A stretch of DNA of 64,000 nt from Paraescarpia echinospica (GCA_020002185.1 CM034533.1:39816743-39880742), one strand, 5' to 3'; positions 1 to 17,833 are shown, counted from the stretch's first letter. Program-made: numbers and translations. The notes: generated by a model from the letters alone, not told the origin.

Positions 1-122
1 AAGGTCACATGAAACAGAAAACGTGCGTCGGACTGAACACGAAGAAGATATACAATACTTGGAGGGTGAGTAACACGACGAGGATTGGCAACAGTGTCCC
101 TTCATCCACGTAAAGCGGTCGG

Positions 123-124
<2 letters not shown>

Positions 125-221
<97 letters not shown>

Positions 222-320
222 TGGTGTGCGTGTGTGGTGTGCGTGTGCGGTGTATGCATGTATCTTTGTGTGTGAGTGAGTGCGTGTGTGCGTGTGTGTA
301 TTTGTGTGAGTGTGCGTGTC
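125..320. repeat. (CA)n microsatellite with degenerate GT flank
   Basis: An uninterrupted AC run of about 47 copies (125-218) is followed by a degenerate GT-rich stretch to about 320. Open frames across it are artefacts of the dinucleotide. It lies upstream of, or in an intron of, the alpha2-delta-like gene. Confidence 0.97.
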
Positions 321-712
321 ATCCATTACCATTGATGCCATCTCCGCCGCGACCTAGATTAACGCAGGTGCTTAGCAGTTGCCGTGGGATGTTGGGAGAC
401 GTGGAAGATCATCCGGCGAGACCTGGAGGTGTGGCTGGATGGGAACGGGGGTGGTGTGGACACAAACGTGGCTCATCAAAAAGTGCCGAGTGAGATTGCA
501 ATCCGTGCGGAGAGATGAACTGCGCATGGTGATCATGTCGTGGTGTTGGAGGAGGTCCTCTCAGTGTATGTCGTCTTGCTAAACGGTACTAGGCAAACGA
601 ACAAATGGGTCGATTTAGTGTGAAAGCATTGGGTTATTATAAGTATTAGTAAGTAAGTATTATAAGTAGGGTACAATGCATATGCACTTAAATCCTTTGA
701 TATTGCTTACAG
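321..712. other. non-repeat stretch, no exon recognised
   Basis: Unique-looking sequence left of the first recognised exon. A GC-richer part at about 360-590 has open frames on the + strand, but I could not match it to a family or to a splice-consistent exon. It may be intron of the gene at 713-3753. Confidence 0.4.
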
Positions 713-1125
713 ATCAATATAGAAACCAAAGTAGACAACATGGCAGGGCCGCTGGCATACTCTCTGGAGGTCGTGCCAGAAACGAATGTCTTCCTTGGAA
801 TAAAGAAAAAGGCGCCGTCTATGTATGCCATCTGCCACAGTTGCACGGTTAGTGAGATTTCATCATATTGTTTTCAAGTCTAAAGTATAGAGATTGCTGT
901 GCCATTGTTTACGCACACGCCACAATATATATTTTCGTTGTTCTGGTATCTGTATTTCCTCTTTGCATCTTTCTCTATATATTGCTAACGCCTTCGAGCT
1001 CTCTACCGCTCTCTCTCTCTCTTTCTCTCTCTCTCTCTTTCTCTCTCGTTTGTGCAAGTATGTACGTATGTAAGTATGTGTGTGTGCGTATGCGTCTTTG
1101 ATATTTCTGTCTCTCGGTCTCTCTC

Positions 1126-1189
<64 letters not shown>

Positions 1190-2635
1190 TCGGTATGTCT
1201 GTTTGTCTCTGTCTGTCTGTCTGTATTGGTGTCCTTCTACAGGTATATAGAAAGTCAGTGCCATACGAGACATTTGTATCCATTATTTTAAATGATGTTG
1301 AAGGGGTTGCTTAAGCAGAAATATTCCGTAAATAACGAATGTTGTGAACAAATTATATTTCACAATAAAAAAAACTATGCAAACCAGAACAATAAAATGG
1401 GCATGGGAGTATGTTGATCGTATTGATAAATAATAAAGTAGTAAATTGGATAGTCTAATTAATGCATGGTCGTGGCGTTTCGGGTAACAATACTTGATGC
1501 AATTCCTGCCGTCTTAATTATTACGTGAGGTGAGCGCAGCTGCACTGTTTGTGCATCGGAGACGTTACAATTGTCTTCTTGTAATCTATGTTACTACTAG
1601 GAGTATTTTTGTGTTATCAGTTGGAAGCTAACAGTGACGTGCCAAGATGCACAAAGGACAACAAGAAGTGTCACTGTCCCTGTTACGTGACAACCGGGTT
1701 CCAACGTTGCCGGAACATCTTCACTGCGCTAAGGTTGACTTTCTCTTGCACCCAACGTCACCAACGCGACTTCCTGTTTGTGTTTTACAAAAATAAACTA
1801 GTCGCAAGAATTTTGCAATATTCACAAATCAATATTTGAAACAAACATTTGCTTTACTTTAGACAAATTGTGCTAATACACAGTTAAGAAACAGCATGGC
1901 CTATGGCAACGTGGGTAGCCATTTTGTAGAGTAAAACACTGTGGGTACATATTACACGTTATGGGAAACAAAGTAAGTTGTCTAGCGATGCGTTGAGTTG
2001 CATTGTTGATTTGTAGTCCAAGTGGATATAAAATGTATTTTATGTTGTTATTCAAATATGTGGAATGAATACAGAAGCTTGAAGGGAAAGTAACTAGCCG
2101 AAGATAAACATTAAGTGTAAATGATACTGGCTTTTTATTGCAATTATTTGATAAACACCGTCTTGTTATGGAGAACGATGTTCTCACATTAAATATGGGA
2201 TAAAGAATATGATAGGCTATATAATTCAAATATGAAATAGTTAATATTTATTTCATTGTGCGTATTCCTTGGAGTTCTTGTACATATGTCATACTGTATT
2301 GTTTCTCAACAGCGACAGCACAAACATGTGCACTCCGGAAATGCCGAGATTATCTTATGCGAGTCCTGTTAAGAATGAAAGTGCGTGGGCTGGTACACTG
2401 CCATTATGCTACACAACTATGTGTGCGGATATGACACTGCAAAGGTAACGGTTTTATACCTTACTCATCGTCCTGTACGTATTTGATAACTACATCACTT
2501 GCATTTTTGTGTTTGTTGCTTGGATAACGTTACAATGGTCACCCTATCAGTGTTCTGCTGGCGGAACGTGTAAACGAATATCGCTTAGCAGAAGAAGCAC
2601 TGCATGCATGTGTTTCGACGTGGGTTGCAATTCTT

Positions 2636-2734
<99 letters not shown>

Positions 2735-3753
2735 CGCACGCACACACACACGCACGCACACACATATACATAAGGCGTTTATTGGAGCTGCATTGCATCT
2801 GTTAGCATAGAGTCAGCGGTATATGATATATCCGGCATCACATTAACCGTCACCTTTTGACCCCGCTCGTTCCCCTAGTGCCTATGCGTAGGCACTAAGT
2901 TGTTGATTAACAAAAATTGTAAACCGATTATACATATGGACTAACTTTCTGGGTTTTACTTTTCAGCGAGTGCAAAGGTTACGCAGATTGCGAGTGGTGT
3001 AATTTGCGAAAAGGCGGACAGGGAACGTTCTTATGCGTTAACAAAGGGGCCTGTCCACTACCCGCAACGACAATTCAACCTGGCAGCGGTATTGTTGCTA
3101 TGTTTATAATATTCACATTATAAAAGCTTCGTTTTGTTATATGTTTATTGTATATTGTTGAGTAACTGAAACACAAAGAACAAAATACTAACTATTACAA
3201 TGGTTATGTCCGCGAGTTATGAACATATTAACCCAGTAAGTAGTGATGCTGTTTATATACATGCATACAGACGTAACACTAACAGCGTGTGCGCATACGT
3301 ACATGCATACGCGCACGCACGCACACCCGCACACACGCACACACACACTGGCGTGCACATATGTTTTCCTGTGCTCTAATTTTTCCAGGCACTAGATTCC
3401 CAAATTTATACACACTAAAGTAAAGATCGCGCAAGATTTTTTATTTCCATCTGGATCTGTTCTTCAACAATGCCACAAAATAAACCCATAATGTGAGACA
3501 AGTCGTGCTCAAATGTTTTCCTTTCGTTTTCGCAGATTCCGCCCAATTCTCATTTGCCGTTATACTCGGTATCGTCTCCGGCGCCATCGCCGTCATCACT
3601 CTTGTCTTGTTGTCGTGTGCGTTGTCTGTCGTCGACGACAAGCGGCGCCGGTGCCCATCGAAAGAAAAGACACGGAGTACGACAACGCCGCTTTCTCTAT
3701 GGCGGCTTCAGACGTCAGATCCAGTCAGACACAACGTCAGTCGGCTGACCTAG
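713..3753 (+). CDS. alpha2-delta / cache-domain (CACHD1-like) membrane protein, 3' part of gene
   Basis: Five exons fit together in phase: 713-847 (phase 0), 1621-1733, 2313-2444, 2967-3088 and 3536-3753, each with AG..GT borders. The first encodes a strand-like segment with the motif ETNVFLGI. The next three are rich in cysteine (CHCPCY, MCTPEM, then YADCEWC), resembling the cysteine-rich C-terminal ectodomain of VWFA-and-cache proteins and calcium-channel alpha2-delta subunits. The last encodes one hydrophobic membrane segment (VILGIVSGAIAVITLVLL) followed by basic residues. That gives a type I single-pass protein with a short cytoplasmic tail. In the phase-consistent frame translation stops at 3753; another frame gives a more tail-like sequence to 3834 (see findings). 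The 5' exons (VWA, cache) lie outside the window. The family call comes from motifs only; another cysteine-rich receptor is possible. Confidence 0.55.
1010..1190. repeat. (CT)n microsatellite in intron
   Basis: Interrupted CT tract from about 1010, then a pure CT run at 1131-1186, between exons 713-847 and 1621-1733 of the alpha2-delta-like gene. Confidence 0.95.
2637..2764. repeat. (CA)n microsatellite in intron
   Basis: Pure CA run 2637-2731 followed by a CACG-interrupted tail, between exons 2313-2444 and 2967-3088. Confidence 0.97.
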
Positions 3754-3956
3754 GCTACCTAGACTACCAAGACCTCAGAGAGCCAGACGATACCACAGAG
3801 GATGGCAATGCTAACGAAAGCGACCAAAACTTGTGACATTCATATACACACATCTACATCTGATGCAAATGTTGGTGCGTTCATCTGGTCACCGAACGAT
3901 GCACCCTTTTATATATATATATATATAATTATATAAATATATATATATATATATAT

Positions 3957-4022
3957 AGTTATAAATTGTAACTATATACATATATATATATATATGCATA
4001 TATAGATTTATATGTATATAAC

Positions 4023-4054
<32 letters not shown>

Positions 4055-4103
4055 ATCTAAATCTATATATGCATATATATATATATAGTAACAATTTATA
4101 ACT
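3957..4103. repeat. AT-rich foldback (inverted repeat)
   Basis: The left end agttataaattgt is matched by its reverse complement at 4091-4103, and internal blocks (gatttatatgtatata and its complement) pair as well. The whole 147-bp stretch is an imperfect palindrome with TA runs, lying just 3' of the alpha2-delta-like gene. Confidence 0.7.
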
Positions 4104-4761
4104 GGACGATGTTCCTTGTTCATAGATGCATCGGTATCAGTCGCGACTTTATGACTATGTGTTGGCGGCTTGACTAGTTGTCACACCAATGTTCTAACTG
4201 GTGTCACAGACTCTTCGATCTTGTCGACACCCACAGGAAGAAAGGGTTGTTAACAAGAGGCTCATGGAACAAGTCCAAATTACGTAGACTGCTTGGAGAT
4301 ACACTGAGAAGAAAGTGTACTACATAACTGATTTAAAAAAAAACATTAAATAGTGGCACAACTGAAAGTTGAGTATTAAAGGAAACATTTAGCAAATTTA
4401 GGGGTAATATAATAATCGGATATATTTCGCACGGCAGATACTATAAATGGGCACGTTATAGTCAAGGATAATGCCTTGCATATATATATATATTATAAGA
4501 ACAAAGTATAATGCACATGATGTAGTTGCAATCATTGTTGACTTAGCCAGGCTTGCTAACAAATGCATCTCAACGTATGCGAATGCACATAGTTCAATTG
4601 CTTCAAATACAACTGTAAATGATAACGCCATGCTCCAAGTTCACATTCAAATGCAAATGTACATATTTTGATTACCTTCAAAGGTACATGTTTGGTAGAC
4701 ACTTGCAAATACATAAACATTAATTTGAACTGCTTTTTGTATTATCGCATTAGTATTATGT

Positions 4762-4795
<34 letters not shown>

Positions 4796-5180
4796 CATAT
4801 ATACTCTACCAAAATTTTCACAGTGTAATATATATATATATTACACAGTGTAATATATATATATACATATATATATATATTACACTGTGAAAAATTGTCA
4901 TGGTAGAGTTGTGTATGTATTACTATGCAGACCCATTATTGTCCGACTGTTTTAAAATTACGAAATCCAAATGCGGTGTCTCACGCTACTACGGGTAATG
5001 TTAGTAAGGCAAATGATGTTCAACATCATTATGATGTCAACAATTACAAACCGGAACACTGGCCGTATGGTGGTCCAATTACAAGTGTAGTAACCAACAT
5101 GGCGACGTTCTATGACGTAGGGATGTCAACACGAGTGTGTTGTGAAATTGTTTTAACATACCAGACAATGTAAACGTAGA
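4104..5180. other. intergenic, AT-rich, no gene recognised
   Basis: Apart from the foldback at 4803-4909 and short TA tracts (about 4480-4490, 4760-4800), I see no coding or repeat signal here. Confidence 0.5.
4803..4909. repeat. foldback / MITE-like element
   Basis: Inverted ends actctacca / tggtagagt enclose cacagtgtaata copies in both orientations and TA runs. The palindromic architecture suggests a small non-autonomous element. Confidence 0.65.
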
Positions 5181-5420
5181 TGGGGCGCAGTGGCCGAGTG
5201 TTAGAGTGCCGAACTCTCGTTCGGAAGAACCTGGGTCGAATCCCGGTGCTGACCTGTCGGTGGTTCGATACTGTGTCGAAACGTGGGCAATTTTGTTCAC
5301 CCTACGTTGCCTGCCCCGTCCAACCCGCACCGGCCGGCATGGAAGGATAGGCCCACAACACCAGCATGCAAAGTGCAATAAAGCCACGTCCCCCAGCCCC
5401 CAGCAGCATCGAAAGAGTCA
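5181..5420 (+). mobile_element. tRNA-derived SINE
   Basis: The 5' end looks like a tRNA with an A-box-like tggccgagtg at 5191-5200 and a B-box-like GGTCGAATCC at 5234-5243. It is followed by a non-tRNA body containing the block ttcaccctacgttgc. The same body, inverted, occurs at 41640-41890. This is a SINE head, not a functional tRNA gene. Confidence 0.7.
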
Positions 5421-5490
5421 GTGACTACGGAGGCGGCTCTGGTCATGTAGGGCTACGTGCAGGGGGTGCTAAGAATATATGGGTCAAGAC

Positions 5491-5668
5491 GAAAGTAAGT
5501 AGACTGAAGATAGCAACATATAACGTAAGGACACTACTAAAGATGAACAGATACATGAACTGGAGAAAGAACTTAGGGAAACCAGATTGGTATGGGGTGT
5601 GATTGGGATCGGGGAAGTCCAAAGAAGAGAGGAGTGCTTCACTACCTTACAAAGCGGCCACCTACTAG
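5491..5668 (+). mobile_element. RTE-type LINE endonuclease fragment
   Basis: Translation gives SRLKIATYNVRTL, the conserved start of an APE-type endonuclease of RTE-like non-LTR elements. After a one-base shift the frame continues with an EELEKELRE-like stretch and WGVIGIGEV. Only about 60 codons remain and they are frameshifted, so this is a dead 5' scrap. Confidence 0.55.
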
Positions 5669-7650
5669 TTCGACGAGATGTCAGGAAGAAAGTCGCACGG
5701 CGATCGGCGAACGAATTCACGTAGTCGAAAGCAGGCGACTCGAGCGATAAAGTAGACGGTAGATTTGCCTTGTCGATTCCACGCGAAACACCAGGCAACA
5801 ACACGGAAACGATGTCACGACGTCGACGATGTCGAGAGGGTCCTGTCCCGGAGACCGAGTCACATCAGATGAGCAATAGCTCGGCAGAATGGCTACGCCT
5901 CGTTGACAGTCGCTAGCAGACGAGACAGCTGTGGCTTCGCATTCGAAATAGGTCACGTCAAACGGAGTCGCCCAGTCTCCTTCAAACGTGAGAAATGCAG
6001 CGACTCACATCAAATCAGTACTATTCAAATCGTAGAAGTATTTACCTCAGGCGTTGGGCGGATACACAATTCGTCCCAATTCATGGAGACGAGAGTTTTC
6101 TGTGCAACACTTTCTTTCGCACTGCTCAATGTTCGTCTGGCCTCGAATGGCCGTTCTCTCCTTTTATAGCTTGATGGCCGGAAGTTAGTCTGACCAATTA
6201 CGACACTTGCTACAAATTAAAGTTGTCCCAGAAATCGGCTCCCGAAACCTTTCACACTTCGAACCAATCCATTCAACTCGTTGAGTTTAAAATATATTTT
6301 GCTAGCTAAACGGCTGGCTATATATGTGCTCATACAAACTTTAATTTACGCGAATTACTTATAACATTAATATCACTGGATTCCCTGTATCGAGCCGGAT
6401 AATGTTAATCGTACATTCCAACGCTCACGAATTAATCCATAATTTTACTAAAACACGTACTCTATGCATAAGCTAGGTGTGACCCCGGTGTTTTTCACAC
6501 CTACATTCTGTAAACAACTATTGTAAGTTCATAACATAATTTTATTATTACCACAACTTAAGAAGTTTGCACGGTCACCATATTACCAGTCACATTAAAT
6601 CATTTCTACTGATACCAAATTTGGTATACCTAACCGTAAGATTAGTGGTGAACGTTACAAATGAAATTAGTTAAATTCGAACTCGTCGGTAGTTAAAACA
6701 TGACATGCCTTAATCGCCAGAGGGCGCCGACACATACCTCAGCGTCATTACATACCAGAGATGGCAGCACCATCCCGTGACAATACTTTTAAACAGTTCC
6801 ACTGTTTTAAAGCCTGATTGAATTCTATACAATCCACTTCGTGACATTCTTGACCTATCCATATTCATCAATCGACACCAAAACTTTGTAACTGTTAACC
6901 AGTGTCGGTGAGTCTGGGTATTCATCCCATTTCATCCTACCGTCAGTGCCCTCTTGTGTTGTACTACCAAAAGCTGACAAGTGTGATTTCAAATTATCGC
7001 GCGAACACATCCTCGCGCGCCAGGGGTCGCTGCTGCTGATTACGTCAGTGCCAGCCAGCAGTACCCCCTTACGCTTTGTGAAACTCTGAATTTAAGCTCT
7101 AGCCTATGAAATCGCTCACTAGATCAGTGGATGTCGGCAGGTCAGGTGGTCATAATAAAACTATCCGTGGCTCGTGTTACATGCAATGTTTAGGAAATAG
7201 AAGCAATTATTCGAATACGCAATGCCGCTCAGCTGCTCGTGCTAATGAGCGAACGGGTCATTATATATTGGAATTCCCAGAAATCGTTTATCCGTCTTCA
7301 AATTGGGGCAGGTATTTGTGCTGTTCTCACGGGTGATCAGGTCGTGACTCGCAAAGTCAATTACTAGTTTGACTCAGCTAACTTCCGCACTTCTCGTAGG
7401 AGATCTGCCAGGGCTAGTTTTGCATGGCAAACAGCCCTGGCTTGCGAGGATGCGCGAACATACTATGCGTCCATGCTATGCCGCGAAGCAACTATAACGT
7501 GGTTATCGCGCGTAAAAGTGAGTTGTGAACACTGTCGGAACGACGGACATGAGATGGTCTGATGTGCAGCCTTTGTGGTCAACATCTACACAAAATAACT
7601 AAACATCACGTATGTCGAGGCGCCATAACTTATATTCGCCTTCACAGCAG
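5669..7650. other. intergenic; possible LTR-like sequence on minus strand
   Basis: No gene recognised. On the - strand a consensus TATA box (TATAAAAG, complement of 6161-6168) precedes a moderately GC-rich stretch reaching down to about 5650, the arrangement of an LTR promoter and leader. I found no direct-repeat partner, so an LTR is only a guess. Confidence 0.25.
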
Positions 7651-7803
7651 TGGCCGGTTTCATGAAGCATTCTTAAAGTTACTTACGATTACACGTATTT
7701 ACCTAAACTCGTATGTTCGCTTATTAAAAAAATCTGAGTCAACTTAAGACAAAAGTAAGACAATCATGTTAGCGTTAAGGAAGTCGCCTCGTGAAACTGG
7801 CCC
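7651..7803. mobile_element. MITE-like element with GGCC-GTTTCA terminal repeats
   Basis: The left end tggccggtttcatgaagc and the reverse complement of the right end (tggggccagtttcacgaggc) match at most positions. The roughly 150-bp interior is AT-rich with no coding frame. This fits a non-autonomous DNA transposon. Confidence 0.6.
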
Positions 7804-8930
7804 CAGGTCTGCAGCGTTTTGTTACAACGACATGTTCAGCTGTTGTGTTGTATTGTAGCTACTGTATCGACAAAGGAGTAACATGACTTCAAAAGTATTT
7901 TTACTTCAGTGTTTCTCCTTTCAAACTTTTCATAAATTTGCTTTGTATATTTAAGTTGAATATTTAGTTAATTTGTATACTCAATTGTGCATTCGTCATG
8001 TTTGATTTGTTTGAATAAACTACTTGTTTGAAAAAGTATCAGTATTATGAATAGGCAGCAGGCTTTTTCTGTCATTGTGTGCACTTGATAATACATAGAT
8101 ATGTTGTTAGATATTGTGGAGTATCGCACATGGAGGCGTTTTAGAAAGGGACGTGGTTTCGACTACATTTGTTCATCCAGTCTGTGAGATAATGACAGTG
8201 GAGCCCTATGCAACAGTGAAGTTATTCTGATGGTCCAGTTTTCTTATGAGGTCCTATCATAGCAAATGCTAGCAAGGCCACTGTTGTACAGTGATTGAAA
8301 GTCAGTGGTTTAACTTCTCTTCTCGCCAACAGATAACACAATTCGCGAGAGGTAGTCGAACGTCGATGCCCAAGTTCATGCAAACAGAGTTTCAAGTCAG
8401 TACGGTTAATATCGGTAGAAAACATATTCGCTGGTTGCTTAGTAAATGGGAACAAGGTTGGATATGGAAAGTCATTTCCACAAGAACATGTCATTGAAAA
8501 CAAACTTATTATACAAGAATGAAAGTTGTCCATTAAACTTAGAGCGTAAGTTATTATCTACGATTACACGTTTATCAATGCAGGACTAACCCAAATTATC
8601 AAAACAATATTATACATGCGTCAGAACGTGGCAAATATCACCAGTTTCACCCCTTTGAGGTTCACTACAAACTTCCAACTGCACCCCTTTGAGACACCAA
8701 ATAAACACCAACTGCACCCCCTTTTTGTTATACCGGTATATGTCCAAGGAACGATACGCATTGCGCTGTACTATTATTGCGACTTAAATGTGTCACGGAG
8801 TTGATACAAAGAGTGTAGGCCTAGTTAAAAACACCCGACCAAGAAGGTCACCGTGATTTACTCACGCTGTTGACACAGTCTCCCACAGCTGCTTGACGGT
8901 GAAGACGTAGTTAACTTTACAAACGCAGCC
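7804..8930. other. intergenic / promoter-proximal region of the fibrinogen-related gene
   Basis: No coding frame recognised. Around 8640-8730 the phrase caactgcacccctttgag is repeated with variation; a related phrase recurs near 20585. I see no clear TATA box ahead of the start codon at 8931. Confidence 0.4.
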
Positions 8931-13989
<5,059 letters not shown>

Positions 13990-15480
13990 CACGAGTCAGT
14001 TCTGAATCATTTACGCAGTCAGTGTAGAGTAAACGATGACTTTCCTCGTCTGAAGCCACCGTTTTCTTTTTATTAGTTGAGAACCATAGAGTGTCGATTT
14101 TGTCATTTCCATAATCTTCAGCGATATTTACCCGTGTCGCCTGTGTCGCCTTCGTCGCCCGCCCGTGTCGCCGGTGTCGCCCTGCGTCAACACTGTCGTC
14201 TTTGTCACTCGTAAATATTATAATATTCTTCATGGTGTTTCTTTCCAAACTGTTTCCATTATTGTTTAAGATATATTAAAATGTGTTTCATTATGGTCAG
14301 TAGTATAGGCAAGACTTTCACGCGCGAATCTAGATGCTGACTTTAAACTGCAAAATGCACAATCCATGTGCGAGTCTTATTCCGTCCCAGTGATAACAAA
14401 GCAACCAGCGTGGGAACGATCCTACAGATCTGCCACTTGCCCCAGGCTCGTGTTTATCTGGATGCAACTAGTCGTCTATACGTTATGAACGATATTGAAT
14501 TCAAATTGCTTTCTACACCATTATCTGTGGCTTGATCTCAGCGACTACACGCTACTCGCCTCGAACAGTAGACAACATCTCTCTTATTGCAAATGTTATC
14601 TTTTCAGCAGAACCGGACAATATCCAGTTGTGTCACGCCAGCGATGACACTATACCGTGCTCATGTTTAACACATACTGATTATATAAACATTGTCAGCT
14701 TTTATATCTTGGTTATTATGTTACTGACAGTACAATACATATGTTGAAGTTGTACTGCCCGCCTGATTGCGTTTAACAAACTCGAAACTTTGTTCGCAAT
14801 GTTAATGTTGCCTCCTCGAAACAATCACATTGTAAAGAAATCACACCAATGGTGAAGATCCGCTTTTATCATCATAAAGACATACAATAACAACACCTGA
14901 TAATTTCATAAATCGTAATAGGAAGAGTATTACTATTTGGCAAAACTAGACGCTCCGTTAATCAAACTATTTATTAAAACTCACAAATATGAACAACATA
15001 CAATTTCTCTCGGCACCTTTCAATTATGTCGCAGATCGATTTGTAATATACTCGCCAGGTGTCTCTAATGTAGGCATTCAACAAATACGGTTGATAGCAG
15101 CACTGTTTATTGATATATATATCGACATCCCACATTACCTGGTTACCTCGTTATTCATGAGTTTCCCCTATACACGAAAGTAATAATGCTACATTGATAA
15201 TTACCGTTTTAGTAGTCCACGTCAGTATAGAATAGCATACTGCATACAAACATAATGTTACATTTGGTGCACCATTTGGCGTCAGTACTTTGCCATTTTG
15301 AATGGTTTCTGTAGGGGATGAACTGCGTTGTTTTCTTTGAGGAATGTTTTAATCAACAAACACGGTGCACCTATTTGAACTACGACCATAATCCGCGTCG
15401 TTGTCATTTCCCATGAAATTCTATAAATACAACCACTTATAAATTAATAATGACTATTCCGCAGTTAAAAACGTTTCGAA
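13990..15480. other. 3' flank of the fibrinogen-related gene; no gene recognised
   Basis: The nearest candidate poly(A) signal is an ATTAAA at about 14275-14280. A short block of (GTGTCGCCN)n repeats lies at about 14120-14205, related to the larger array at 15490-16280. Otherwise I see no coding or RNA signal. Confidence 0.5.
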
Positions 15481-15489
15481 AAGCGCTGC

Positions 15490-16280
15490 CGATAGGCAAT
15501 GTCCATCGTCACGGTGTCGCCTGTATCGCATGTGTCGCCTGCATCATCCACGCCGTCTGTGTCGCCTGCATCACCCACGCCGTCTGTGTCGCTGATGCCG
15601 CCTGCGTCGCCCGTATCGTCTGTGTTGTCTGTGTCGCCTCTGTCACGTGTGGTGCCTGGGTCGCCTGTGTCGCTTGGGTCGTCCATTTAGTCTGTGTTGT
15701 TTGTGTCGTCTGTGTCAAGTCTGGCGCCTGTGTCGCCTGTGTGGACTGTGTCATCTGTGTTGCTTGTGTCGCCGGTGTCGCTCTGTCGTCCGCGTCACCC
15801 GTGTCGCCTGTGGCGCCCGTGTAGTCTTTGTCGCTTGTGCCGCTGGTGTCGCTCGTATCGCCTGTGTCGCCGGTGTCGCCTGCGTCACCACTGTCGCCTT
15901 TGTGACTTGTTTCGTCGATATCACCCGTGTCGCGTATGTCGCGTGTGTCGCCACTGTCGCCTTTGTGACTTGTTTCGTCGATATCGCCCGATTCGCGTAT
16001 GTCGCGTGTGTCACCACTGTCGCCTTTGTGACTTGTTTCGTCGATATCGCCCATGTCGCGTATGTCGCCTGCGTCACCACTGTCGCCTTTGTGACTTGTT
16101 TCGTCGATATCGCCCGTGTCGCGTATGTCGCGTGTGTCGCCACTGTCGCCTTTGTGACTTGTTTCGTCGATATCGCCCGTGTCGCGTATGTCGCGTGTGT
16201 CGCCACTGTCACCTCTGTCGCTTGTGTCGCTGGTGTCGCCGGTGTCGCCCGTGTCGCATTTGTCGCCCTTGACGTCTGTG
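15490..16280. repeat. 9-bp minisatellite with 63-bp higher-order units
   Basis: The array is built from degenerate GTGTCGCCT-like 9-mers. From 15888 a 63-bp unit (seven 9-mers) starting ccactgtcgcctttgtgac recurs exactly every 63 bp at 15888, 15951, 16014, 16077 and 16140, with a partial copy at 16203. Because 9 and 63 are multiples of three and the unit lacks stops, several frames on both strands stay open for 150-217 codons. I read this as a satellite, not a gene. Confidence 0.85.
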
Positions 16281-16284
16281 TCGG

Positions 16285-17833
16285 ATATAAATGTCAGTGA
16301 CCGAACACACGGAATGACACCCAGAGATACTATGTTTCCCGGCGGCGAAGTGCCTGACTGCGTTACTGTGATCGTGCGATCATGAAGCTACAAACAAAGA
16401 GCAGCAGTCGTCACCATTACATGAATGTTTGTTTCGTAGATGGAGGCGGTCTGTTCCTAGTTTTTCATGTATTAATTAGCATAACGTTCTAAAACTGTAA
16501 TAAATATGTAGTAGGTATATTGCCTAACAAAGTTGTGTTTAGTAAGCTCGTAAAATGTTCATAATGTCAAAGTTTCGACCCCGCAGCATGTTCAAACGGT
16601 AAACAAAACATCCAGTTTCAAAACAAGCTTTATTGGCAATGTTGCCATGGCGATTTGAGTTGGCCGCAAAACACTTTGATGTGCAACGGTTTCCCATTTT
16701 CCCACTTTCAGAACATCTGACTTACTGTTACAAATTACTACGCTGGCTAATATTCCGGATAGAGGAACTTACTGTGTCCCTTTCAACTCGTTCCCGCTGA
16801 GTGTGCAATATTTGTTGTTGCAAATGACAACATGCTATGCCTGTGTAAATCTTGTCAAAAACACTTATAACCTAACCTTAATCCTAAAGTGCTACCTAAT
16901 CTTAACCCCAACTCTAACACTAAACCTAACCTTGTTTGTACATCAAACCAACCACTTGTACGTTGTGGAGTAGCACGAAGCTCTCTCGGGCCTCTTTGGT
17001 GGTGGTGGTGCCCCCCTCAGTTCGTCTATTGTTTCCTGCAGGGCTTCCATGTTAGGCGGAACAACGCGGAACAGTAAAGTAACTGGTTATTGCATTAGGC
17101 GGGTGCATTGCATGAGGCTGTTACTACATGTTGACATACGTTGATATAATACAACTTTTCACAAACAGGAAGAACATACATGCCGATTAAGCTATGTTCT
17201 GTGTGACGGAACGAAGTGTAAGAACAGCTCAAACACAAACGCCGATCTCCGTTCCGCGTCGTTTGTTGTTCACCCAGTTTTTACTGTTCTTATGTATATG
17301 GTTGCAACAATCCACTTTATTGTCCTTCCATTTAGAAACCTAACCTCTGCATTACGAACTCCAGCGTGAACATGAGGCGCCGTTTGCTTTGTGAAAAATA
17401 TAGTCTGGATTAGGAACATGTGAACCTCTCGTTGTTAAAAACTGGCTACGGGCCTGCTAACTGTACCTAACCCTATCCGTAACCGACTCCAATCCTAAGT
17501 GTAATAGGCCTAATAACCTTAATCATAATAAATAATAACATTAAACACTAACCATTATCCCCTTCGCCTGATTGGTTCCAACGAACACACCCGACCCTAG
17601 TATAAAGTCGCCTCTATGTATAATAGTTACTAGTTACCCGTGGGCTCGGGTTGCCTTGTTGCGTTCGCCCCTCCTTTCCCAGCTGGGACAATACGTTCCG
17701 CTTCACTAGAAAATATGTTTAAATCAATACTGCAAACAGTTATGGACAGTCTCCGTGGTTGGTGGTTGGTGACTGATGATACCAGCTATGAGACGCAGTA
17801 ATGTATATTATTACCGAGAACAATCATTATACG

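Noticed and set aside
360..590. Possible exon upstream of the alpha2-delta-like gene
   Set aside because: Open in more than one frame without a family match, and no acceptor/donor pair compatible with the phase-0 start at 713.
5181..5260. tRNA-like sequence with A and B boxes
   Set aside because: It cannot be folded into a complete tRNA with an acceptor stem by eye, and it continues into a SINE body shared with other loci.
8222..8533. 103-codon minus-strand frame ahead of the fibrinogen-related gene
   Set aside because: No motif, no signal peptide, no splice or promoter support.
15509..16300. Overlapping 150-217 codon frames on both strands
   Set aside because: Produced by a 9-bp/63-bp satellite; low complexity, no start context or splice support.
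16868..16936. CCTAA-rich patch resembling interstitial telomere repeats
   Set aside because: No run of exact (CCCTAA)n; spacing and sequence are irregular.
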